Assembly (NCBI GenBank): GCA_039808845.1
Contig: JBDHTS010000002.1
Span: forward strand, 1-49,135
Origin: JBDHTS01 sp039808845
GTDB lineage: Bacteria; Pseudomonadota; Alphaproteobacteria; Micavibrionales; Micavibrionaceae
DNA: 49,135 bases
Direction of reading: 5' to 3'
Shown here: in pieces, positions 1 to 8,416 of the stretch
Layout of the letters: each line of letters starts with the position of its first letter
Numbering within the stretch: the first letter of the stretch is position 1
Notes under the pieces: model-generated
The model's input: only the letters and a program-made list of their open reading frames with translations
What the model was told of the DNA's origin: nothing
Databases searched by the model: none
Program-made: the position numbers and the translations under genes

Positions 1-507
1 TCCGGCATTCCGCGCTTGAGCGCCCGGCATCGCACACCCTCCCCCGGCCCCTCCCTCAGGGAGGGGGGAAGCTGTCAGTCATTATAGACTTGGCTATAAA
101 ATCCCGAAGATTTCATGCCAGCCTCTCCTCCCGTCATCCCCGCCTGCGCGGGGATGACGGTTTTAAAGGGAATCTCTCCCCCCTCCTGCGCAGCGGGAGG
201 GGGGACCAAGGGGGGAGGGCGTTCTTGAAGCGCCATCGGTCATAAACTTTAGCTTTTGCACCAAGACTGCCCTCCCCTCTAACTCCCCTTCCCGCTGCGC
301 AGGAGGGGGAGGACTGATTCTTTTTAAACGCGGGATACTCTGGAACATTCCCGCTTTTGGTTCGATCCATCCAGACCGTCATCCCCCGGCTCTCGTCCGG
401 AGGATCCATAATCGGGATGCATGCCATTGAGCCTTGAAGCCCGGCATCCCTGAGGGGCCCTCCGCCTTCACGGAGGATGACATGCCTTGTGATACAACAC
501 CTGGAAA
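1..507. repeat. REP-like palindrome cluster, no gene
   Basis: No convincing gene lies here. A perfect 13-bp stem with a 4-nt loop sits at 131-160 (arms begin CCGTCATCCCC). A second hairpin lies at 177-205 (TCCCCCCTCC against GGAGGGGGGA). The segment 175-197 recurs in inverted orientation at 291-313 with one mismatch, so the interval forms a larger imperfect palindrome. Another C-rich/G-rich pair is at 38-69. CGTCATCC-type motifs also recur near 378 and 475. This is the look of chromosomal REP elements found between genes in many alphaproteobacteria. It lies just downstream of the end of the pilus operon, so it may also stop transcription or stabilise mRNA ends; that is inference. Confidence 0.7.
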
Positions 508-1584
508 TCAGGCGGAAGCGGCCCGCTTCGATTGCCGGTAATCCGAAGGATTCTGCCCCGTCATCTCGCGGAAGACCCGGTTAAAGGAGTTCACGGAATT
601 GAATCCCACCTCCTCGCAGACGATCTTGATCGGCGCATCGGTGCTTTCCAGAAGGTTTTTGGCGTCCTCGACCCTCCGGGCGCTGATCAGGTGCGGCAAG
701 GTGCATCCATAGGTGCCGCTGACCACTTTCGACACGGTGCTCTCCGCCACGTTCAGCTCCTGGGCGATGCTGGTCCGGCTGCAGGTCGGCTCCTGGTAGA
801 TCTTCTGGACGTCCATCAGGTCGCGGATCTTCCCTGAAAGCACCTGTTCGGATTCGCTTAACGCCGGAGCCTTTGCGGCCGGCGCGCGGATGGCCACGGT
901 CTGCGGATAAATCCTGAACAGGCTGGTTCCGGCCAGATAGACAAGAGCGATCCCGACGACGGTGCGGACCGGCATGGCCTGGCCCGCGCCCGGCGCCAGA
1001 CCGGCGACCAGGGAAAACCCCAGGAAGAACAGGTTGACGATGATCAGGGTCAGGATGATCCAGTACCGTTCGCTTCCGCCCTTCTGGCGCGCGATCTCCG
1101 TCAGAAGGTTCCGCCGCGGCCACAGGAGAGTCATGCCGGCCAGCCCCGCCATCAGTCCCGTCACAGGCAGCCAGTCCTGCAGCGGATGGCAGGACTGGCC
1201 GGTTTCGCAGACGCCGGTGAGCGATGAAAGCCCCGCAGCCAGGGCGAAAGCCAAAGGAACGGACAGAAGAACGCCCCATTCCCTCGCATCGGGAATTTTA
1301 CCCGACCGGGCGATCTGGAGGATCAGCAGGACGCTGAGCGGCGGCCCCGAGAACCAGAAAAACCATTGCGCCAGGGCATAGGCCGGAAAACTCCGGCCTA
1401 TGGGCCGCGCGGCGAAATCCAGCAGGAACGCCGAGGCCAGGAACAGGAAATAGAGAAAAGGCAGCAGCGCCGCGCGCCTGTCCCCCGCCCTGAAGGCCAT
1501 GTAAACCAGAACCGAAATCGCCTGCGCCAGGCCGACCAGCGACAGCAGCTCGGTCAGGGAAAATCGCATGTCTTCCAGATTCAT
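508..1584 (-). CDS. Membrane-anchored AraC-family transcriptional regulator
   Basis: The 358-residue protein has about seven hydrophobic segments in residues 10-230 followed by a C-terminal AraC-type double helix-turn-helix (about 255-352). The second helix-turn-helix carries the family signature around FNSVNSFNRVFREMTGQNP and the usual P-x-x-YR ending. Membrane-embedded AraC proteins are thought to sense a signal in or across the inner membrane and bind DNA from there. The start codon lies 4 nt after the stop of the preceding gene, so it is the last gene of the pilus operon. A regulator at the far end of such an operon could give feedback on pilus gene expression; target genes are unknown. 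The family call is firm and the role is inferred. Confidence 0.85.
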   Translation of the reverse strand: MNLEDMRFSLTELLSLVGLAQAISVLVYMAFRAGDRRAALLPFLYFLFLASAFLLDFAARPIGRSFPAYALAQWFFWFSGPPLSVLLILQIARSGKIPDAREWGVLLSVPLAFALAAGLSSLTGVCETGQSCHPLQDWLPVTGLMAGLAGMTLLWPRRNLLTEIARQKGGSERYWIILTLIIVNLFFLGFSLVAGLAPGAGQAMPVRTVVGIALVYLAGTSLFRIYPQTVAIRAPAAKAPALSESEQVLSGKIRDLMDVQKIYQEPTCSRTSIAQELNVAESTVSKVVSGTYGCTLPHLISARRVEDAKNLLESTDAPIKIVCEEVGFNSVNSFNRVFREMTGQNPSDYRQSKRAASA

Positions 1585-1588
1585 GGCG

Positions 1589-2347
1589 TTATTTTAGGGC
1601 CTCGGGATTGGAAGTGCAAACCGGATTGAGGGCCGCCTGCTTGCTGTCCAGAAGGCGCGCGCAGATATACCAGATCATGAAATTGACTTCCGCTTTCTGC
1701 ATCTTCCCGCCGTCTTCCTTCAAAATCGACATCATCAGCGCATAGGCCGCGGCCTTGTCGCCCTGTGCGTTCATCACAAAAACAGGCATCTGCTTCGTCC
1801 AGGCCGGCATGCCAGGGCGGTTCAGCGTCGCCAGTTCGTTGGCGAGCTTCAGCGCCAGATCCAGATCGCCCAGGCGGAAGCGTGCCAGATAGACGGCCTG
1901 CCCCAGCCAGCGCCAGTTCGGAATGCCGTTTTTGACATGATGCGGCCTGCGCCCGACATCGGCCAGATAATCGACCACCGGGCGAAGCTGGGCGCCGTTT
2001 TGGGTCCCTCCGTAATAGAAGGATGCGAGATACGGAATGTAGCTTGAGTGCGGATCGAGGCCGTCCTCAAGCCGGAACCATGCCCCCAGCTTGTTGAAAT
2101 CATATTGATCGAGGCGTGTCGTCATGCCGCCCGTGTCGCCGAAATTCTGGAGCATCAGGCCGCCGATACGATAGGCCAGCTGGCGGTCGCCCAGCGTGCC
2201 CATCGAAGCGCCGAACGTCGAAGGCGGCGGCGGAACGTTGGCCCAGACGGTGCGGAGCGGGCGCGCAGACCACCAGAATGCCGCGTTCGCGGCGAACAGA
2301 ACCGCGAAAGCCGTGTAAAGCAAAAGGCGGTGCGCGCCAGCCCGCAT
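1589..2347 (-). CDS. Membrane-anchored protein of unknown function in pilus operon (possible PilG analogue)
   Basis: The 252-residue protein has one N-terminal transmembrane helix (about residues 8-26) and a predicted periplasmic helical body with TPR-like spacing (for example LGQAVYLARFRLGDLDLALK). I do not recognise a named family. Its ATG overlaps the stop of the ABC permease gene (TGATG), indicating translational coupling. In Myxococcus and Bdellovibrio pilus clusters an ABC ATPase (PilH), a permease (PilI) and an anchored protein of unclear function (PilG) occur together. By position this would be the PilG counterpart, but I see no sequence proof. Confidence 0.6.
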   Translation of the reverse strand: MRAGAHRLLLYTAFAVLFAANAAFWWSARPLRTVWANVPPPPSTFGASMGTLGDRQLAYRIGGLMLQNFGDTGGMTTRLDQYDFNKLGAWFRLEDGLDPHSSYIPYLASFYYGGTQNGAQLRPVVDYLADVGRRPHHVKNGIPNWRWLGQAVYLARFRLGDLDLALKLANELATLNRPGMPAWTKQMPVFVMNAQGDKAAAYALMMSILKEDGGKMQKAEVNFMIWYICARLLDSKQAALNPVCTSNPEALK

Positions 2348-3138
2348 CAGAACTGCCTGCGGTTCAGGTCGATGGACGCCGCCGCCAGGATAAAGGCGCT
2401 GTAAATCACGGCCTGAAGGGCGATAAATCCGAGGCTGATATCCGCCTGGCCGTAAACGATCCAGGATGTCTGGGCCATAAGGTCGAGGCGCGGCACGATC
2501 AGGGAAACCGCCTGCATGACGACCCCCAGTATCTGCATCAGCCTGGACGACAGGTCATGCTCGATGGTTCCCAGCAATTCGCCCATCAGGCGCGCCAGGG
2601 TATAAAGGCCCAGCGTGGCCAGCACGCCGGATGCCGCGCTCGTCAGAACCATGGCGAAGAAAAGCGCGGCGCTGACCATGATGACCAGTTCCGCGGCGAC
2701 GCTCGCGCCCCAGAGAAACGCCGTCGGATAATAAGCTGGCGGAGTCATGATCAGCACGATGCCGGTCACCGCGCACGCCATGACAACGGCCAGAACGAAA
2801 AACGCCGCGGCATGCGAAAGGATGAACGCCGTGCGCCCGACGGGCCGCGACAAAAGATATTCCACGTCCTTCGTCTCAAAGGAACGGCGCAGGTGGAAAA
2901 CGACGAACAGGACAAGCCCCAGGACGGCGATGAAGCGCAGGCTGCCGGCGATAAAGACGACGGCGAACTGGCCCGACTCGACGATGGCGGCGCTTCCCAG
3001 AACGATCGAAACGCAGGCCCCGATCGCCATGACAGCGAGAAGAGAGGGAATAAGGCGGTCACGGAACGCGGCGGTCAGGGCATAGCGGACAAGCGGCCAG
3101 GAGATCATGACAATCCTTTCATGCCAACCCGTCCGCAT
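2347..3138 (-). CDS. ABC-2-like transporter permease in pilus operon (PilI-like)
   Basis: The 263-residue protein has six hydrophobic segments, spread as in ABC-2 permeases, and a cytoplasmic stretch after the second helix (FETKDVEYLLSRPVGR) typical of the coupling region of such permeases. No other ABC permease is present, so its partner is probably the ATPase encoded at 10186-10941 in the same operon. ABC-2 permeases of this type move lipids, peptides or polysaccharides or help assemble envelope machines; substrate unknown. The start is ambiguous. ATG at 3108 (MISWPLVRY) has AAGGA 6-7 nt upstream, while ATG at 3138 has AAGG a few bases upstream. The end overlaps the next gene. Confidence 0.75.
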   Translation of the reverse strand: MRTGWHERIVMISWPLVRYALTAAFRDRLIPSLLAVMAIGACVSIVLGSAAIVESGQFAVVFIAGSLRFIAVLGLVLFVVFHLRRSFETKDVEYLLSRPVGRTAFILSHAAAFFVLAVVMACAVTGIVLIMTPPAYYPTAFLWGASVAAELVIMVSAALFFAMVLTSAASGVLATLGLYTLARLMGELLGTIEHDLSSRLMQILGVVMQAVSLIVPRLDLMAQTSWIVYGQADISLGFIALQAVIYSAFILAAASIDLNRRQF

Positions 3139-3150
3139 CCTGCCCTTACA

Positions 3151-5085
3151 TCACATATCCAGCGGACTCCGGTCACCGGCAAATTTCTTGTAAAGATCCC
3201 TATCCGCAGGGCTGACTCCGTTGCCGTCAATGATGGTCGCTTTCAGGAAGACGATCAGTTCCGTTTTCTGCACCTTGTCGCTCTGGTTGCGGAACAATCC
3301 GCCGAGGACGGGAACTTCGCCGAGGACAGGCACGGACTGCTGGGTCGATGCGGCGCGGTCCTGCATCAGGCCGCCCATGAGGACCGCCTGGCCGGAATGC
3401 AGGTTGATCAGGGAATCCATCTCCTGGACGTTCACGACGGGGACGGAGGACGTGATCGGAGTCGTCAGCCCGGCCTGGGCGACGGCGAACAGAACCGCCG
3501 GGTCGTCGACCGAACTGACCACGCGCGTGATGGTCGGGCGGACCGCCATCGAAATCGTCTGGTCTTCCAGGTTGATGGACGGCTGCACGTTGATCAGGAT
3601 GCCTTCCGGCACGTTGTGGATCTCGCTGTCCACCGTCGTCTGGGTCGAGCTGTCGGACTGGCTGGTGCTGACGTCGACGCTGAAATAGACGAGGTTGTTC
3701 GCGACGTTCAGGACGGCGGACTGGTTGTTCAGAACCGTCAGGCGCGGGCTGGCCAGGGCGTGCACCGTCCCGAACCGCGAGATGGCGTCGATCACGGCGG
3801 ACACGTCGTTTCCGGTATAGCCGATCTGGAAGTTCGTGCTGGGAGAAGCCGTCGGCGACAGCGCGGCGCGGTTCAGGGTTCCGCTGGTGGCGAAGTCGAG
3901 AACCAGCTCACCGCCCATCTTGTCGATCGCGCTCCAGTCGATGCCCGTCGCGAATTCGTCGGTCAGGGAGACTTCCAGAACCTTTGCCTCGATCAGGACC
4001 TGGGCCGTCACCGACCGGCGCAGGATGTTGAGGTATTCCGCGATCTTGCGATGCTGGCGCTCGGAAGCGAACACCGAGACCATTCCGGCCTGACGGTTGA
4101 AAGAGAAGCTGGCCTTCTGCTTTTCCTTGTCCTCGTCGGATTCCGTCGAGGCGTTGGGATCGGTCGGCAGCGACTGGACCTGAAGAACCGCCTGCGGGGG
4201 CTGCGCGGACGGCGCGGCGGCAGCCGGAGGAGGCGCGGCAGCGGCGGTCGCATTGGGATCGGCCGGAGCGCCGGGCTGGGCGGGCTGGCCATCGGCCGTC
4301 GCCGCGCCCGTCTGCTGTACCGGGGCCGGGTTTTGCTGGACAGCTGTAATGGCGGGATCGGCCTTGGTCTTCAGGGAGCTGACCGTCTCCGGAACCCCCA
4401 GGATCTGCTCAAGGTTGGAGGACAGCTCACCCCAGAAATCCGCCTCGCTTTCACCCGTCGCCTCGAAGGCGGAACCGGTATTGGCATTTTCGCCGCCCGC
4501 CAGGGACACGTCATTCCGGATCGAACTCTTGTTCTTGCGGATGTAGCTCAGATAATCGATCTTATAAAGTTTCTGATACGGCGTATCGATTTCGACCCGC
4601 ACGCTGTCGTCATCGAACTTGTAGCGCAGGCCGGCGATTTCGGCCATCCGGTCGATCACCATATCAAATGGCTTTTCCCGCGCCGTGAAGATGATCGACC
4701 CGGTAATGCGCGGATCGAGTTCGAGATCATACCCCGCCTGGTCGGCCAGCTCATAAAGCGCATCGCGCAACGGCACGGACTGGTTGACGGATATCGATAC
4801 CAGCGGCATCGCCTTCATTTTTTCGGACGGCTGGGCCACATAAGGCTGAAGCGAAGGTATCCCTTCCTCGCCGTTTTTCCCCGCCTCCGACGTCTCCGGG
4901 GATCTGGCCGACAGGCCGTCCCGGAAATCCTGCATCTCCCGATGCCCGTCGCGATCCAGCTTGAGGTTGTTGTCGGCCAGATCGCAGGCAGACAGCATGG
5001 CCGTGGAGGCAAGAAGCCCGGCCGCGACGGCGGAGAAATGAACCAATGTGCGAATCCGGCTGATGAAATCGGGCATGGCTGGCAA
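3151..5085 (-). CDS. mshL: Type IV pilus/MSHA-type secretin, lipoprotein
   Basis: The secretin forms the outer-membrane ring through which the pilus passes. The 644-residue protein starts with a lipoprotein signal peptide; the lipobox LSAC puts the lipidated cysteine at residue 34. A secretin/TonB N-terminal (STN-like) domain covers about 90-190 (SVNQSVPLRDALYELADQAG). A long Ala/Pro/Gln-rich linker follows at 210-320. The secretin core ends with VPVLGEVPVLGGLF and a following beta-strand region (TELIVFLKATII), the family signature. The short STN part and the lipoprotein signal fit MshL better than PilQ. It lies downstream of pilT/pilU, with 127 nt before its start and 12 nt to the permease gene. 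Confidence 0.9.
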   Translation of the reverse strand: MPAMPDFISRIRTLVHFSAVAAGLLASTAMLSACDLADNNLKLDRDGHREMQDFRDGLSARSPETSEAGKNGEEGIPSLQPYVAQPSEKMKAMPLVSISVNQSVPLRDALYELADQAGYDLELDPRITGSIIFTAREKPFDMVIDRMAEIAGLRYKFDDDSVRVEIDTPYQKLYKIDYLSYIRKNKSSIRNDVSLAGGENANTGSAFEATGESEADFWGELSSNLEQILGVPETVSSLKTKADPAITAVQQNPAPVQQTGAATADGQPAQPGAPADPNATAAAAPPPAAAAPSAQPPQAVLQVQSLPTDPNASTESDEDKEKQKASFSFNRQAGMVSVFASERQHRKIAEYLNILRRSVTAQVLIEAKVLEVSLTDEFATGIDWSAIDKMGGELVLDFATSGTLNRAALSPTASPSTNFQIGYTGNDVSAVIDAISRFGTVHALASPRLTVLNNQSAVLNVANNLVYFSVDVSTSQSDSSTQTTVDSEIHNVPEGILINVQPSINLEDQTISMAVRPTITRVVSSVDDPAVLFAVAQAGLTTPITSSVPVVNVQEMDSLINLHSGQAVLMGGLMQDRAASTQQSVPVLGEVPVLGGLFRNQSDKVQKTELIVFLKATIIDGNGVSPADRDLYKKFAGDRSPLDM

Positions 5086-5212
5086 AAACGTCCCTGAGAA
5101 GTTGAAAGACGGCGCGAAAGGTCAGGCTGCGCACAGAATCGGTTATAGCACAGCGGCCATATGTGAAAAAGGCGAAAAAGGGGAAATGCGGAAGCTATGA
5201 ACAGCCTGAAGG

Positions 5213-6346
5213 CTAATCCGATACTCTCAGCTTGGACGTATCGAGTCCTTTCAGGGCCTGATGCCCTTCCTTGCCGCCCAGCTTGACCTGCTGGATGCGC
5301 AGGCGCATGTCTCCCGGCTGGTCGGCGTTGGAGATCGCCGTCTCCTCATCGATCAGGCCCGCCTTGTAAAGCGACAGGAATGATTGATCGAAGGTGCACA
5401 TGCCCATCTGGGAATTCTGTTCCATCACATCGCGGATCTTGCCGATATCGCCTTTCAGGATCAGCTCTCTCACCAGACCCTGGTTGAGAAGGATTTCCAC
5501 GGCGATCGTCTGCCCTCCCGATTTTGCGGGGATGAGGCGCTGGGACACGATGGCCCGGAGGTTCATCGACAGGTTGAGCCGGATCTGATGATGATAATCC
5601 TCCGGGAAGATATTCACAATCCGCTCGATGGACTGATAGGCGTTGTTGGTATGAAGCGTCGCTAGGCAAAGATGGCCGGTCTCGGAAGCGATCAGCGCCT
5701 GCTCCATCACGTCGCGATCCCGTATCTCGCCCACCAGAATGACGTCCGGGCGCTGGCGCAGGGCGTTTTTAAGGGCGACGGAATAGGATTCGGTATCGAC
5801 CCCGACTTCACGCTGCGTCACCACGGATTTGCGGTGCTCATGGAAATATTCGATGGGGTCCTCGATCGTGATGATATGCCCTTCTTCCGTATGATTGCGA
5901 TGATCGATCATGGCCGCCAGGGTGGTCGATTTGCCCGATCCCGTCATGCCGGTGACGAGAATCAGGCCCCGCTTTTCAACCGCCAGCGTCTCCAGAATTT
6001 TCGGAAGGCGGAGATCGGCGAAACTGGGAATGTGCGAAATGATCCGGCGCACGACCAGGGCGGGGAACTGCCTTTGACGGAGGCAGTTGACGCGGAAGCG
6101 GCCAAACCGCCCGACGTCCAGGGAGGTGTTCAGCTCCATCTGCGTATCGAATTCGCGGCGCTGCCTGTTGGTCAGGATGGCGCCCAGGATTTCATTGACC
6201 TCATCCACCGTCATGGGGGCTTCGCGGATTTTTTCGAGGCAGCCTTCGATGCGCATGGTCGGCGGGAACCCGACGGTAAGATACAGGTCGCTCGCCTGGC
6301 GAACGTTCATGGCATTCAGGTATTCAAGAACTACCGGTGCACTCAA
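5213..6346 (-). CDS. pilU: Type IV pilus retraction ATPase, PilU-like
   Basis: This is a hexameric cytoplasmic ATPase of the GspE/PilT family that powers or assists pilus retraction. The 377-residue protein has Walker A GMTGSGKST at about 133-141, an Asp box, Walker B PDVILVGEIRD and a His box (TGHLCLATLHTNNAYQS). The PilT motif AIRNLIRE is replaced by LVRELILKGDIGKIR, as in PilU. PilU usually works only together with PilT. Its ATG overlaps the pilT stop by 4 nt, so the two ATPases are translationally coupled. Confidence 0.92.
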   Translation of the reverse strand: MSAPVVLEYLNAMNVRQASDLYLTVGFPPTMRIEGCLEKIREAPMTVDEVNEILGAILTNRQRREFDTQMELNTSLDVGRFGRFRVNCLRQRQFPALVVRRIISHIPSFADLRLPKILETLAVEKRGLILVTGMTGSGKSTTLAAMIDHRNHTEEGHIITIEDPIEYFHEHRKSVVTQREVGVDTESYSVALKNALRQRPDVILVGEIRDRDVMEQALIASETGHLCLATLHTNNAYQSIERIVNIFPEDYHHQIRLNLSMNLRAIVSQRLIPAKSGGQTIAVEILLNQGLVRELILKGDIGKIRDVMEQNSQMGMCTFDQSFLSLYKAGLIDEETAISNADQPGDMRLRIQQVKLGGKEGHQALKGLDTSKLRVSD

Positions 6347-7527
6347 AACGAATATCCTTCATCCTGTTCGGCGGCTTCCTGGGGCGGCGGGGGCGGAGGA
6401 GGCGCCTGTTTTCCCATGAACTTCTTCACGCCTTTGGGCTGCAATTTCCCGCCTCCGAGAGCGGCGGCCGCCACGTCCGGATCACGGTCGCCTTCATCGT
6501 CCGCGCTGCGCATCAGGGTGCGGCGGGCCTCTTCCTTGGAGATGATGCCCTGCTCCACCAGGCCGTTGACGTTGTCTTCCAGCGTCTGCATGCCGTAACG
6601 CGAGCCGGTCTGGATCATGGAATAAAGCTGAGCCACCTGGTTTTCCCGAATGAGGTTGCGCACGGCATTCGTGCCGACCAGGATTTCAAAAGCGCCGATC
6701 CTGCCGCCGCCGGTTTTCTTCAGAAGCGTTTGCGCCACCACGCCCTGGAGGGAGCTCGCAAGCATGGCGCGCACCATTTCCTTATCCCCCGTCGGGAAAA
6801 CGTCGATGATACGGTCGACTGTCTTGGCCGCGCTGTTGGAGTGGAGGGTTCCGAACACGAGGTGGCCCGTTTCGGCGGCCGTCAGCGCCAGGGCGATCGT
6901 CTCATAATCCCGCATCTCGCCCACCAGGATCACATCGGGATCCTCCCGCAGCGAACTGCGCAGAGCGCGGGCGAAGGATTTCGTGTCGACGCCGACTTCG
7001 CGATGGCGGATCAGGCTTTTCTTCGAGGTATGGAAAAATTCCACGGGATCCTCGATGGTGATAATATTCTGCGCCTCGTTCTCATTGATATAATTGATCA
7101 TCGAGGCGAGCGTCGTCGACTTGCCCGAACCGGTGGGCCCCGTCACAAGCACAAGACCTTTTTCCAGCTCGGCCAGCCGACGCATGACCGGCGGCAGCTC
7201 CAGTTCTTCCATCGAGGGAATGATGGACGGAATGGTCCGGAACACGGCGGACGTCCCCGTCCGGGTCGTGAAGGCGTTGACCCGGAAACGCGCCTTCTCG
7301 CCAAAGGCGATGGCGAAGTCGAGTTCCATCTCGCGCTCGAAATCGGCGCGCTGGTCCTCCGTCATCACGGAATAAAGCATGCCGCGGATATCCTCGCTCT
7401 GCAGCGGGTCCGTCTTGATGCGCTTCAGTTCGCCATGCGCGCGAATGATCGGCTGGTTCAGCGGACTTAAATGAAGGTCCGATGCATTATTCTGCATGGC
7501 GAAGGCGAGAAGCTGGGTGATGTCCAA
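6343..7527 (-). CDS. pilT: Type IV pilus retraction ATPase PilT
   Basis: PilT disassembles the pilus and so drives twitching and DNA uptake. The 394-residue protein carries Walker A GPTGSGKST at 130-138, Walker B DVILVGEMRD near 195-204, a His box with TGHLVFGTLHSNSA and the PilT-specific AVRNLIRE near 277-284. The C-terminal tail (about 350-394) has a proline run of eight residues and an acidic end, longer than the usual 345-residue PilT. The low-complexity tail may be a docking segment; that is inference. Preceded by 91 nt of non-coding DNA after the pilD stop. Confidence 0.93.
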   Translation of the reverse strand: MDITQLLAFAMQNNASDLHLSPLNQPIIRAHGELKRIKTDPLQSEDIRGMLYSVMTEDQRADFEREMELDFAIAFGEKARFRVNAFTTRTGTSAVFRTIPSIIPSMEELELPPVMRRLAELEKGLVLVTGPTGSGKSTTLASMINYINENEAQNIITIEDPVEFFHTSKKSLIRHREVGVDTKSFARALRSSLREDPDVILVGEMRDYETIALALTAAETGHLVFGTLHSNSAAKTVDRIIDVFPTGDKEMVRAMLASSLQGVVAQTLLKKTGGGRIGAFEILVGTNAVRNLIRENQVAQLYSMIQTGSRYGMQTLEDNVNGLVEQGIISKEEARRTLMRSADDEGDRDPDVAAAALGGGKLQPKGVKKFMGKQAPPPPPPPQEAAEQDEGYSF

Positions 7528-7618
7528 GGGAATCCTCCGGGAAATCTGGTCACTTCAGTTTTAGCGTAAAAAAGCAAACGGAAGGTAAACGTGGAAGGCT
7601 ATTTTAACAGAAAAACGC

Positions 7619-8416
7619 TTATAGAGCAGCACCTTTTACCGTAAGAAGGATATAAAAGGCGCCGATCAGGGCAGGCCCGAAAGGAAAATAAACCCCTTTG
7701 GTTACCAATTGGTAAACGACGCCCAGGACAACGCCCAGAAAACCGGAAACGATGAGAAACGCCGGGAAAAACGCCATCCCCAGCCAAAGCCCCGCGACCG
7801 CGAAAAACTTGACATCCCCCATGCCCAGCGCGTCCCGGCGCAGGATTTTTTTCATGATCCGGCCAAGCCCCCAGGCAACGCCCGCAAAAACGACCGCGCC
7901 CGCCGCCCCGTCAGCCAGGCTGCCCGGCCAGAGCGTCCCTCCCGCCTCCACGGACTGAAGCAAAACAAAAGGCAGCCAGAGCGCCGCCAGAAGGCCGTTC
8001 AAAATATCCGGCAGGATAAAATGGCGAAGATCGATGATAAACAGCGCGGCCAGAAACGGAACGGTCATCAATACAGGCAGGGTCGGCCATGCCGGCCCCC
8101 AGGCCAGGGATAGGCCGCAGCAGGCCAGGGCGCATGCAAGCTCGATCGCCGGATAAGCCCAGCCTATCGCCGTCCGGCATGACCGGCAGCGCCCCTTTTG
8201 GACCAGCCACGAGATGACCGGCACCAGGTCCCGTATCGTCAGCCCCCTGCCGCAATGCGGACAGGCGGAGCGCGGCATTCTTTCAGCGCCGTTTCTCCTG
8301 AATGCCCAGGGAATGCCGGCAGGGATACGATGCGCCAGCGCCGTCGCGAAGCTTCCGAGAAGCAACCCCAGGACCGCCGCCGCGATGGCAAAGACGGCAT
8401 TGGCGGAAAGAAGCAT
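7619..8416 (-). CDS. pilD: Prepilin leader peptidase / N-methyltransferase
   Basis: PilD is the inner-membrane aspartic peptidase that cleaves the positively charged leader of prepilins and methylates the new N-terminus. The 265-residue protein has multiple membrane helices, the N-terminal cysteine quartet of the bifunctional enzymes (C52, C55, C77, C80) and both catalytic aspartates: D129 in IIDLRHFILPD and D201 in GMGDVKF. The start overlaps the stop of the TPR gene. Its presence shows that the pilus uses class III-type signal peptides, although no prepilin gene is in the window. Confidence 0.93.
   Translation of the reverse strand: MLLSANAVFAIAAAVLGLLLGSFATALAHRIPAGIPWAFRRNGAERMPRSACPHCGRGLTIRDLVPVISWLVQKGRCRSCRTAIGWAYPAIELACALACCGLSLAWGPAWPTLPVLMTVPFLAALFIIDLRHFILPDILNGLLAALWLPFVLLQSVEAGGTLWPGSLADGAAGAVVFAGVAWGLGRIMKKILRRDALGMGDVKFFAVAGLWLGMAFFPAFLIVSGFLGVVLGVVYQLVTKGVYFPFGPALIGAFYILLTVKGAAL

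Noticed and set aside
134..427. A 97-codon minus-strand frame in the first 500 bases
   Set aside because: It runs through REP-like palindromes and is made of their repeated codons (Pro, Arg, Gly); no ribosome site.
2116..5097. A 993-codon open frame on the plus strand
   Set aside because: It lies antisense to the secretin, permease and unknown pilus genes. Its translation is rich in Arg, Gly, Asp and His without domains, as expected of a shadow frame in GC-rich DNA.
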